A stretch of 13,938 nucleotides of DNA from the NCBI GenBank assembly GCA_046758065.1, contig JBHHZM010000082.1, positions 1 through 13,938 of the forward strand, written 5' to 3'. This DNA comes from JBHHZM01 sp046758065 (GTDB taxonomy: Bacteria > Pseudomonadota > Alphaproteobacteria > JAAXGF01). Below, one piece after another: positions 1 through 6,494 of the stretch (position 1 is the first letter of the stretch; each line of letters opens with the position of its first letter). The notes beneath the pieces are model-generated. The model was given only the letters and a program-made list of their open reading frames with translations. It made no database searches and was not told the origin of the DNA. A program made the translations under genes and the position numbers.

Positions 1-1
1 G

Positions 2-331
2 GCGGCGTTCAACCTCGACAACATGATCGTCGTGACCTCGGCCGACGGCTTCGGCCGGCCGGCGCCGGGCGAGAACTGGGGCAAGAACACGGTCGACCTG
101 CTGGTGCCGGGCGAACGCATCCCGGTGATCGATTTCCACGGGCGGGAGACGGTCGCCTCGGGATCGAGCTTCGCCGCGCCGCGGGTCGCCGCGCTCGCCG
201 CGCGCCTGCTGGCGGCGAACCCGGGCTGGCGCGCCGCCGAGCTCAAGGCGGCGATTTTCGCCCGCGCCCGCATGACCGACGCCGCCGGCCCGCTGACCAG
301 CCGCTACGGCTTCCTCGACCCGCTGCGCTGA
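2..331 (+). CDS. Subtilisin-like (S8 family) serine protease, C-terminal fragment
   Basis: The reading frame is open from the window edge, so the N-terminal part with the catalytic Asp and His lies upstream. What remains is the typical end of a subtilase domain: an 'NxDNMIVV' strand, a 'NTVDLLVPGE' segment matching the family's '..VDlaAPG' region, and the GSSFAAP motif (about nt 164-184). That motif corresponds to the subtilase 'GTSxAxP' signature carrying the nucleophilic Ser. It is followed by the usual helix (RVAALAARLLAANP) and a short tail that ends in LDPLR. The family hydrolyses peptide bonds and is usually secreted or periplasmic, but the signal peptide cannot be checked here. Nothing follows the catalytic domain, so there is no C-terminal anchor or autotransporter. 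The TGA stop at 329-331 abuts the inverted-repeat element and may be one copy of its target duplication. Confidence 0.85.
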   Translation, partial: AAFNLDNMIVVTSADGFGRPAPGENWGKNTVDLLVPGERIPVIDFHGRETVASGSSFAAPRVAALAARLLAANPGWRAAELKAAIFARARMTDAAGPLTSRYGFLDPLR

Positions 332-491
332 GAGCCTGTAAATGTATTGGGAAACGGCCTGCGTCGCGCCTGCGTGCTCCCGGGCGTCGTCGCCGCGCCT
401 TGCCGATGTCCCCGCATCGCGACGCGACGCCTTTCTGGCCCAAGCCTTTGATTCCGTCGCGCAGGTCATTCCCAATACATTTACAGGCTCT
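331..491. mobile_element. MITE-like element with 23-bp perfect terminal inverted repeats
   Basis: The left arm at 331-353 (starts AGAGCCTGTAAATG) is an exact reverse complement of the right arm at 469-491. Pairing resumes imperfectly inside (CCTGCG 358-363 with CGCAGG 460-465). If the termini are taken as GAGCC.../...GGCTC (332 and 490), a TGA trinucleotide flanks both sides (329-331 and 491-493), which would fit a 3-bp target duplication. There is no room for a transposase, so this would be a non-autonomous element moved in trans. The loop holds a small CGATG/CATCG hairpin near 411-426 and no convincing gene. It lies between the protease stop and the promoter of the aminotransferase gene. 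I could not assign it to an IS family. Alternatively it is a large processing or attenuation hairpin. Confidence 0.6.
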
Positions 492-502
492 GAGCCGCGC
501 GC

Positions 503-531
503 TTGGAAAAGCGCCCGCGCCGGCCTAAGCT
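503..531 (+). promoter_or_regulatory. Probable sigma-70 promoter of the aminotransferase gene
   Basis: TTGGAA (503-508), a 17-bp spacer, and TAAGCT (526-531) form a housekeeping-type promoter. Transcription would start near 538, about 30 nt before the ATG at 568. The promoter begins only 12 bp after the right end of the inverted-repeat element. Confidence 0.5.
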
Positions 532-567
532 CCGCCTGATCACGGCAGCGGAAAGGCGGCGAAAACG

Positions 568-1425
568 ATGACGACGATCACCTACATCGACGGCGACTGG
601 ATCGAAGGCAACCCCAAGGTGCTCGGCGTCATGGACCAGGCGTTCTGGTTCGCCACCGGGATCTTCGACGGCGCGCGCGCCTTCGACGGCCTCGCCCCCG
701 ACCTCGACCGGCACTGCGCGCGGGCGCTGCGTTCGGCCGCGCACATGGGCATGAAGCCCACCCAGACGGTCGAGGACATCGTCGGCATCGCGCTCGATGG
801 CTGCGCCCGCTTCGCCCCGGGCGCGGAACTTTACATCCGCCCCCTGTTCTATCCGCAGGGCGACTTCGTCACGATCGACCCCGATACGACGCGCTTCATG
901 CTTTCGGTTCACGAAGCGCCGCTGCCCGACCCCGGCGGCTTCTCCGCCTGCCTGTCGCGTTACCGTCGCCCGGCGCCCGACCAGGCGCCGACCGCGGCCA
1001 AGGCGGTGTGTCTGTATCCGCAGATGTGCTTCGCCCTCAAGGAAGCGATCGACAAGGGTTTCGACAACGCCGTGGTGCTCGACCCCGACGGTGCGGTGGC
1101 CGAGTACGCCACCTCGAACCTGTGGCTCGCCAAGAACGGCGCGGCGATCACGCCCACGGCCAACGGCACCTTCCTCAACGGCATCACCCGCCAGCGGCTG
1201 ATCAAGCTGCTGCGCGCCGCCGGCGTCGAGGTGATCGAGAAGACGGTGAGCTGGGACGAGGTGCGCGCCGCCGACGAGGTGTTCTCGAGCGGCAACTACG
1301 CCAAGGTCAAGCCGGTGACGCGGATCGAGGACCGCGAACTCCAGCCCGGCCCGGTCTACCGCAAGGCGCGCGAGCTCTACTGGGACTTCGCCCGCGAGAC
1401 CCCCTTCCGGGTGCCGACGCGTTAG
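568..1425 (+). CDS. Class IV PLP-dependent aminotransferase, branched-chain type
   Basis: This 285-residue protein belongs to fold-type IV PLP enzymes. It probably transfers the amino group between branched-chain amino acids and 2-oxoglutarate in the cytoplasm. The Schiff-base lysine is K145 in 'TAAKAVCLYP'. The PLP-contacting Glu is E179 in 'VAEYATSNLWL', the family's 'E...sNlf' motif, and G205-I206-T207 form the phosphate-binding 'GIT' turn. 'LYIRPLFYPQGD' resembles the branched-chain (BCAT) subgroup and argues against D-amino-acid transaminase or 4-amino-4-deoxychorismate lyase. The sequence after K145 (CLYPQ instead of the usual GNY) differs from textbook IlvE, so it may be a paralogue with another substrate. 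Length is slightly below the ~300 usual for IlvE. The start at 568 has a purine-rich ribosome site (GGAAAGG, 550-556) and its own promoter. Confidence 0.8.
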   Translation: MTTITYIDGDWIEGNPKVLGVMDQAFWFATGIFDGARAFDGLAPDLDRHCARALRSAAHMGMKPTQTVEDIVGIALDGCARFAPGAELYIRPLFYPQGDFVTIDPDTTRFMLSVHEAPLPDPGGFSACLSRYRRPAPDQAPTAAKAVCLYPQMCFALKEAIDKGFDNAVVLDPDGAVAEYATSNLWLAKNGAAITPTANGTFLNGITRQRLIKLLRAAGVEVIEKTVSWDEVRAADEVFSSGNYAKVKPVTRIEDRELQPGPVYRKARELYWDFARETPFRVPTR

Positions 1426-1463
1426 CATCTCTCGTTAGCGTCTCTCTCGCGCGGGCGCGCCAC

Positions 1464-1492
1464 TTGACCGCACGCGTGTCGGCGAATAGATA
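1464..1492 (+). promoter_or_regulatory. Candidate promoter of the MutS-like operon
   Basis: TTGACC (1464-1469), 17 bp, then TAGATA (1487-1492). The -35 is good and the -10 only moderate. A start near 1500 would give the operon a leader of about 220 nt. That leader contains a 7-bp stem GTGCGGG/CCCGCAC (1609-1615 with 1629-1635) and a smaller GGCGGT/ACCGCC hairpin (1501-1506 with 1521-1526). I see no coding gene in 1426-1720. Confidence 0.35.
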
Positions 1493-1720
1493 TTTGAAAC
1501 GGCGGTGGAGTTCGCCGACAACCGCCTTCGGGCCGATGACTCCTGTGAGCAATCGCGGGCGGGAGTCCCGAATGGTCCTTCCCGACACGTCAGCAATGTC
1601 CGATCCGCGTGCGGGTGTCGTCGCGAGGCCCGCACACGCGCGGCCGCGTCCGTCATCTCGCGGCGTCGCCGGACCCGGCCGAAAAGCGGACGCCGGTCAT
1701 CCTTCGCGCTTGCGCCGCGC

Positions 1721-3256
1721 ATGACTTCCCCCAGCGTCCTTTTCGCCCGACCCGAGGATCGCCCGGCGACGGAACCCGACGCCCCGCCGCCTTACTTTCG
1801 CGATCTCAATCTCGACCAGATCGTCGACACGGTCACCGCCAACTACGATGCGTACAACCTGAAACCGTTTTTCTACGTTTCCCTTCGTGACGCGGATTCC
1901 GTCACCTATCGCCACGAAGTCTTCCGCGATCTGGAAAATGCGTCTACGTACCGGGCCGTCCAGCATTTCGCGGAACGCATGAGCACGATGCGCGCGCACC
2001 TCGAGAAGGCGGACAAGCTCTACTACACGTTTCAGAAAGAAGCATTGTTCCTCGATGCGGTCGAAATCTATTGTACGGCGATTCTCGACCTCGCCGACGC
2101 ATTGACTTCTTCGCAACCCGTCTCGCGCGGTTTGCTGACCTTCCGCGACTATCTCATACGGTACGCGAACGCCGCACCGTTCACGTCGCTGCTGGCGGAA
2201 ACCAAAGCGCTCAAGTCGGCGCTCGCCGACGTGAAGTATTTCCTGCTGATCAAGGCCAACAGCGTCAAAGTTTTCAAATCCGGACCCGGGACCGATTACA
2301 GCCGGGAGATCGCCGGAATCTTCGCCAAGTTCAAGGAAGGGTCGGACAAGGATTACAAGTTCGAAATTTCCTCGGACGCGCGCATGAACCACATCGAGGC
2401 AGGCGTGCTGGATCGCGTTGCCAAGTTATATCCGGATACCTTCGCTTCACTCGACGCATATTACACCAGAAACAACGCATATCTGGATCATGTGATCGCC
2501 CGGTTCGATCGCGAAATTCATTTCTACGTCGCCTACCTTGAACACAGGAAAATGATCGAAGGCGCCGGTCTGTCGTTTTGCTATCCGGATGTCAGCGAAA
2601 CGCGCAAAGACGTTTGTTCCTGCGGCGGGTTCGACCTGGCGCTGGCGTACAATCTTCTTCACCGGCCGCAGCCCGTCGTCTGCAACGATTTTCACCTCGA
2701 AAACAACGAGCGCATCATCGTCGTAACCGGCCCGAACCAGGGCGGCAAAACGACTTTCGCCCGCGCCTTCGGGCAGCTGCACCATCTCGCGAGCCTCGGC
2801 TGCGCGGTGCCGGGCGGGCAGGCTCGTTTCCTCCTGTTCGACGACCTCTTCACCCATTTCGAGCGCGAGGAACGGGTCGATTCCCTGCGCGGAAAGCTCG
2901 AAGACGACCTCGTTCGCATCCACCGGATATTGAGCGCGGCCACGCCGCGGAGCATCGTCATCATGAACGAGATATTCACCTCGACGACGCTGCGTGACGC
3001 GGTGTTCCTGAGTGCGAAAATCATGCAAAAGCTCGTCGAACGCAACGTATTGGGCGTGTGGGTGACCTTTATCGACGAGCTCGCTTCCTACGGCGAGAAA
3101 ACCGTCAGCATGGTCTGTTCGGTGGCCCCCGACGATCCGACCGTCCGCACCTACAAAATCACCCGGCGACCCGCCGACGGACTTGCTTACGCTTTGGCCA
3201 TCGCCGAGAAATACGGGCTGACCTACGACCGGCTGAAGGAGCGTCTGCGACCATGA
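1721..3256 (+). CDS. MutS-family ATPase lacking the mismatch-recognition domain, first of a pair
   Basis: This 511-residue protein ends in a MutS domain V ATPase. Walker A is TGPNQGGKTT (336-345), nearly identical to MutS TGPNMGGKST. The Walker B region is IVIMNEIFTSTT, with N416-E417 in place of Asp-Glu. The segment 'DSLRGKLEDDL' stands where MutS has its signature region, and the tail 'ADGLAYALAIAEKYGL' matches the MutS C-terminal 'SYG..vA..aGlP' motif. The THYHEL-type motif reads TFIDEL, with F450 replacing the His. The ~330 residues before Walker A would be a lever/clamp-like helical region. No domain I with its Phe-x-Glu mismatch wedge is visible. I chose ATG 1721 because homology to the partner protein begins soon after it ('TYRHEVFRDL'); the longer frame from 1505 is not credible. 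The ribosome site is weak. The gene overlaps the next by ATGA. Its biological role is unknown. Confidence 0.85.
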   Translation: MTSPSVLFARPEDRPATEPDAPPPYFRDLNLDQIVDTVTANYDAYNLKPFFYVSLRDADSVTYRHEVFRDLENASTYRAVQHFAERMSTMRAHLEKADKLYYTFQKEALFLDAVEIYCTAILDLADALTSSQPVSRGLLTFRDYLIRYANAAPFTSLLAETKALKSALADVKYFLLIKANSVKVFKSGPGTDYSREIAGIFAKFKEGSDKDYKFEISSDARMNHIEAGVLDRVAKLYPDTFASLDAYYTRNNAYLDHVIARFDREIHFYVAYLEHRKMIEGAGLSFCYPDVSETRKDVCSCGGFDLALAYNLLHRPQPVVCNDFHLENNERIIVVTGPNQGGKTTFARAFGQLHHLASLGCAVPGGQARFLLFDDLFTHFEREERVDSLRGKLEDDLVRIHRILSAATPRSIVIMNEIFTSTTLRDAVFLSAKIMQKLVERNVLGVWVTFIDELASYGEKTVSMVCSVAPDDPTVRTYKITRRPADGLAYALAIAEKYGLTYDRLKERLRP

Positions 3257-4785
3257 AGGTCTTTCTGATGTACGCGGATCGCGATTTCGGCGCCGGGGTC
3301 GAACTGCCGCCCAACGTACTCGATCTGACAAAAGACCTCGCGTTGAACACGCTTTTCGAAGGCATGGCCGACGGCGACAGGTTTCTGTTCGATGTCGCGC
3401 GGGAGACCGTGCTGCATTCGCTCGGAAGCGATCTCGCGACGGTCCGCTATCGTCAGGAAGTCCTGAAAGACTGCCTGAAAAACCACGCGGTAGTGGCGCG
3501 CCTCTATGCCCTTGCCGGAGAGGCGCTCGAGCGTGAGAAGAAGGAGGTGTGGAAATCGTTTTTCGACTACCCCTCGCACCGGTTGAACCGGTCGAGAGAG
3601 GCATTGGAGATTTTCATGCACGTGCTGCGGCAGATCCGGGCGATCACCGACGAACACGCGCACAAGTTCGAATCGGCGGGTTTTTCGCGGTTCTTCGCAA
3701 TGCTGGAGGACGAGCTAAGCGACGCTTATTTCTCATGCGTGCAGGAACATTTGCGTGAGCTGAAATTCCACGACGGCGTTCTGATAAGCGCCGAATTGGG
3801 AACGGGAAACAAAGGAAAGAACTACATACTTCGTAAAATAATACGTCCCAAGGCAGGCTGGATCGAGCGTTTCTTCGCGAAGAAACCGCCTTCCTACACG
3901 CTTTTCGTCCATCCTCGCGACGAGAGCGGCGCGCGATGCCTCTCGGATCTGCGTGATCAGGGAATCGTTCTGGTCGCCAATGCGCTCGCCCGATCGACGG
4001 ATCACATTCGCAGTTTTTTCGTCATGTTGCGACGCGAACTGGCGTTCTATCTCGGTTGCACGAACTTGCACGAGCGGCTCCGCAAGAGAGGCGCACCGAC
4101 GTGCTTTCCGGTTCCCGCGCCTGCCGGGGAACACCGGCTTTCCTTCGAAGGCTTGTACGATGCGTGTCTTGCGTTGACCACGGAGCAGCGCGTGGTGGGC
4201 AACGACGTGAACGCCGACGACAGGCGACTCGTGATCATCACCGGTGCGAACCGCGGCGGAAAGTCGACGTTCCTGCGCAGCGTGGGCCTGGCGCAATTGA
4301 TGATGCAAGCCGGGATGTTCGCGCCGGCGGAGTCCTTTCGCGGAAATTTGTGCGACGGTCTGTTCACGCATTTCAAGCGCGAAGAAGACCCCTCGATGAA
4401 GAGCGGAAAACTGGACGAAGAACTTGGCAGGATGAGCGAGATCGTCAAGCACATTACGCGGCGCTCGACGGTGCTTTTCAACGAGTCATTTGCGGCGACC
4501 AACGAACGCGAAGGATCGGAAATCGCGAGCCAGATCATTCGCGCCTTGCTGGAGAACGACGTCAAGATACTGTTCGTCACGCACCTGTACGAATTCGCTC
4601 ACCGTTTTTGCCGGAAAGAGATGGAGGCGGTGGCGTTTCTGCGAGCGGAGCGGCTTCCCGACGGCACGCGTCCGTTCAAATTGATCGAGGGCGCGCCGCT
4701 GGCAACGAGTTACGGGGAAGATCTGTACGACGGCATTTTCGGGGCGACACGAGGGACCGAAGGCACGGACACGGCGGTCAACTGA
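3253..4785 (+). CDS. MutS-family ATPase lacking the mismatch-recognition domain, second of a pair
   Basis: This 510-residue protein is homologous to its upstream neighbour over its whole length; compare 'VRYRQEVLKDCL' with 'TYRHEVFRDLE'. Walker A is TGANRGGKST (330-339). The Walker B region is TVLFNESFAATNEREG, again Asn-Glu (N410-E411) instead of Asp-Glu. The signature-like segment is 'SGKLDEELGRM'. Unlike the first protein it keeps the His of the THYHEL-type motif (THLYEF, H444). The protein has no domain I and no C-terminal Smr/endonuclease extension as in MutS2. The start codon sits inside the ATGA overlap with the upstream stop, so the two are probably translationally coupled and made in equal amounts, as expected for a heterodimer. 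Codons such as AAA, ATA and GAA are common (for example 3781-3850), unlike the flanking genes, which suggests acquisition by transfer. The gene ends 10 bp from the convergent lysyl-tRNA synthetase gene. Confidence 0.87.
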   Translation: MKVFLMYADRDFGAGVELPPNVLDLTKDLALNTLFEGMADGDRFLFDVARETVLHSLGSDLATVRYRQEVLKDCLKNHAVVARLYALAGEALEREKKEVWKSFFDYPSHRLNRSREALEIFMHVLRQIRAITDEHAHKFESAGFSRFFAMLEDELSDAYFSCVQEHLRELKFHDGVLISAELGTGNKGKNYILRKIIRPKAGWIERFFAKKPPSYTLFVHPRDESGARCLSDLRDQGIVLVANALARSTDHIRSFFVMLRRELAFYLGCTNLHERLRKRGAPTCFPVPAPAGEHRLSFEGLYDACLALTTEQRVVGNDVNADDRRLVIITGANRGGKSTFLRSVGLAQLMMQAGMFAPAESFRGNLCDGLFTHFKREEDPSMKSGKLDEELGRMSEIVKHITRRSTVLFNESFAATNEREGSEIASQIIRALLENDVKILFVTHLYEFAHRFCRKEMEAVAFLRAERLPDGTRPFKLIEGAPLATSYGEDLYDGIFGATRGTEGTDTAVN

Positions 4786-4795
4786 CAGCGCTCCC

Positions 4796-6382
4796 TCACG
4801 CCGCGCCGGCGAGGTCGCCGGCGAGCGCCTTCTCGATCAGCGCCACCGTTTCGTCGCGGCCGTAGAGCGCGATGAACGAGCCCATGCGCGGCCCGCGCGA
4901 CTGGCCGAGCAGGGTTTCGTAGAGCGCCTGGAACCACGACCGCAGCGGCGCGAAGCCGTGGCGCTTGCCGATCTCGTAGACCTCGTACTGGATCGCCTCG
5001 GCGTCCGCCTCCGCCGGGGCCCGGCGGAGCCACTCGGCGAGCTCGGCGAGGGCGGCGCGCTCGCGGGCGTCGGGCGCGCGGTAGCGCTTCGCCGGCTTGA
5101 CGAAGTCCCGGTAGTAGTTGATCGCGTAGCCGGCGAGCTCGTCGAGCATCGGCGCGTTTTCGGGCGTCGCGTCGGTCACGTAACGCGAGATGAAGCCCCA
5201 CAGCACGCTCTTGTCCTCGGTGTTGCAGGCGCTCGCGAGGTTGAGCAGGATGGCGTAGGAGAGCGGCTGGCTCGGCGCCGGCGGCGCGCCCGAATGGATG
5301 TGCCAGACCGGGTTGGCGAGGCGCTGCTCGGGCGATTGCTCACGATATTTTTCGAGATGCGCGGCGTAGTCGTCGACCTGACGCGGGATGACGTCGAAGT
5401 AGAGCCGCTTGGCCTTGCGCGGCGCGCTGTACATGAAGAGGCTCAGGCTTTCGCGCGTGCCGTAACGCAGCCATTCGTCGATGGTGAGGCCGTTGCCGCG
5501 CGACTTCGAGATCTTCTCGCCGTTCTCGTCGAGGAACAGCTCGTAGTTGAAGCCTTCGGGTGGGACACCGCCGAGAATGCGGCAGATCGCGCCCGACTGC
5601 TTGACCGAATCGATCAGGTCCTTGCCCGACATCTCGTAATCTACGCCGAGCGCATGCCAGCGCATCGCCCAGTCGGTTTTCCAGCCGAGCTTGCAGCGGC
5701 CCCCGGTCACCGGGATTTCGGTGCGGGCGCCGTCCTCGTCGTCGAAGGTCACCGTACCGGCGTCGGCGTCGCGGGCGACGAGCGGCACCTGAAGCACCCG
5801 CCCGGTCTTCGGACTGATCGGCAGGATGGGGCTGAAGCTGCGGCGCCGTTCTTCGCGCAGGGTGGGGAGCATCAGCGCCATGATCGCGTCGAAACGGCGC
5901 AGCACCTCGATCAGCGCCGCATCGAACAGTCCCGATTTGTAGCATTCGGTCGCGCTCTTGAGCTCGTAGTCGAAGCCGAAGCCGTCGAGGAACGCCGTGA
6001 GCCGGGCGTTGTTGTGCGCGCCGAAGCTTTCGTGGGTGCCGAACGGGTCGGGGACGGCGGTGAGCGGCTTGCCGAGGTGGGCGCGCAGCATCTCGGGCCG
6101 GGGCAGGTTGTCGGGCACCTTGCGCAACCCGTCCATGTCGTCGGAAAAGGCGAAGAGCCGGGTCGGCGCGTCCGACAGGACCGAGAAGGCGTGCCGCACC
6201 ATCGAGGTCCGCGCGACCTCGCCGAAGGTGCCGATATGCGGCAGCCCGGACGGCCCGTAGCCGGTCTCGAACAGCACATAGCCCTTGGCCGGCACGCCGC
6301 CGCCGGTGCGCGCCACGATCTTGCGCGCCTCCTGAAACGGCCAGGCGTTGCTGGCGAGCGCCAACTCGCGGTCGGTGGTCAT
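4796..6382 (-). CDS. lysS: Lysyl-tRNA synthetase, class I
   Basis: This 528-residue enzyme charges tRNA-Lys with lysine using ATP. It is the archaeal-type class I enzyme, also found in alphaproteobacteria and spirochaetes, and unrelated to the class II LysRS of E. coli. The HIGH-type motif is GPSGLPHIG (43-51) and the KMSKS-type motif is KISKS (290-294), both in a Rossmann catalytic core. 'KTDWAMRW' (235-242) and 'YEMSGKDLIDS' (249-259) are also typical of class I LysRS. The C-terminal helical part is the anticodon-binding cage. Length fits the family. The ATG at 6380-6382 has an excellent ribosome site on the minus strand (AAGGACGAGG, complement of 6384-6393). I see no class II LysRS here; whether this is the sole LysRS cannot be judged from the window. 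Confidence 0.96.
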   Translation of the reverse strand: MTTDRELALASNAWPFQEARKIVARTGGGVPAKGYVLFETGYGPSGLPHIGTFGEVARTSMVRHAFSVLSDAPTRLFAFSDDMDGLRKVPDNLPRPEMLRAHLGKPLTAVPDPFGTHESFGAHNNARLTAFLDGFGFDYELKSATECYKSGLFDAALIEVLRRFDAIMALMLPTLREERRRSFSPILPISPKTGRVLQVPLVARDADAGTVTFDDEDGARTEIPVTGGRCKLGWKTDWAMRWHALGVDYEMSGKDLIDSVKQSGAICRILGGVPPEGFNYELFLDENGEKISKSRGNGLTIDEWLRYGTRESLSLFMYSAPRKAKRLYFDVIPRQVDDYAAHLEKYREQSPEQRLANPVWHIHSGAPPAPSQPLSYAILLNLASACNTEDKSVLWGFISRYVTDATPENAPMLDELAGYAINYYRDFVKPAKRYRAPDARERAALAELAEWLRRAPAEADAEAIQYEVYEIGKRHGFAPLRSWFQALYETLLGQSRGPRMGSFIALYGRDETVALIEKALAGDLAGAA

Positions 6383-6408
6383 GCCTCGTCCTTTTGCAAG
6401 GATGCCGG

Positions 6409-6437
6409 ACCATGCGCAAAACCGAAGGCCCCGTCAA
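6409..6437 (-). promoter_or_regulatory. Candidate promoter of lysS
   Basis: On the minus strand TTGACG (6437-6432), a 17-bp spacer, and CATGGT (6414-6409). The -35 matches 5 of 6 positions and the -10 only 3 of 6. The predicted transcript starts near 6402, about 20 nt before the ATG, which leaves room for just the ribosome site. Confidence 0.4.
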
Positions 6438-6482
6438 TGGCGCCGACAACGGTTGGAGTGCCCGCGCGGCGGTCCTGATCTG

Positions 6483-6488
6483 TATAGT
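6483..6488 (+). promoter_or_regulatory. TATAGT -10-like element directly before the helicase start
   Basis: TATAGT preceded by TG (an extended -10 form) lies only 6 nt upstream of the helicase ATG at 6495. No Shine-Dalgarno sequence is visible before that ATG. This arrangement would produce a leaderless mRNA. No matching -35 is found at 16-18 bp; the nearest is TTGGAG at 6453-6458, 24 bp away. Confidence 0.35.
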
Positions 6489-6494
6489 CGCGGC

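Noticed and set aside
342..539. 65-codon frame inside and beyond the inverted-repeat element
   Set aside because: It begins in the left terminal repeat, crosses the right one and the aminotransferase promoter, and lacks a ribosome site or family resemblance.
1420..1445. 13-bp tandem duplication (CGTTAGCATCTCT then CGTTAGCGTCTCT) at the aminotransferase stop codon
   Set aside because: Only two copies with one mismatch; it most likely reflects a small slippage event without function.
1505..1720. N-terminal extension of the first MutS-like protein to 1505
   Set aside because: The 72 extra residues are Arg/Ser-rich with no counterpart in the partner protein, and they overlap the leader hairpins; ATG 1721 fits better.
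4958..6478. 506-codon plus-strand frame opposite lysS
   Set aside because: It is a shadow of the LysRS gene: composition is Arg/Val/Gly-rich, no domain is recognisable, and the minus strand has both class I synthetase motifs.
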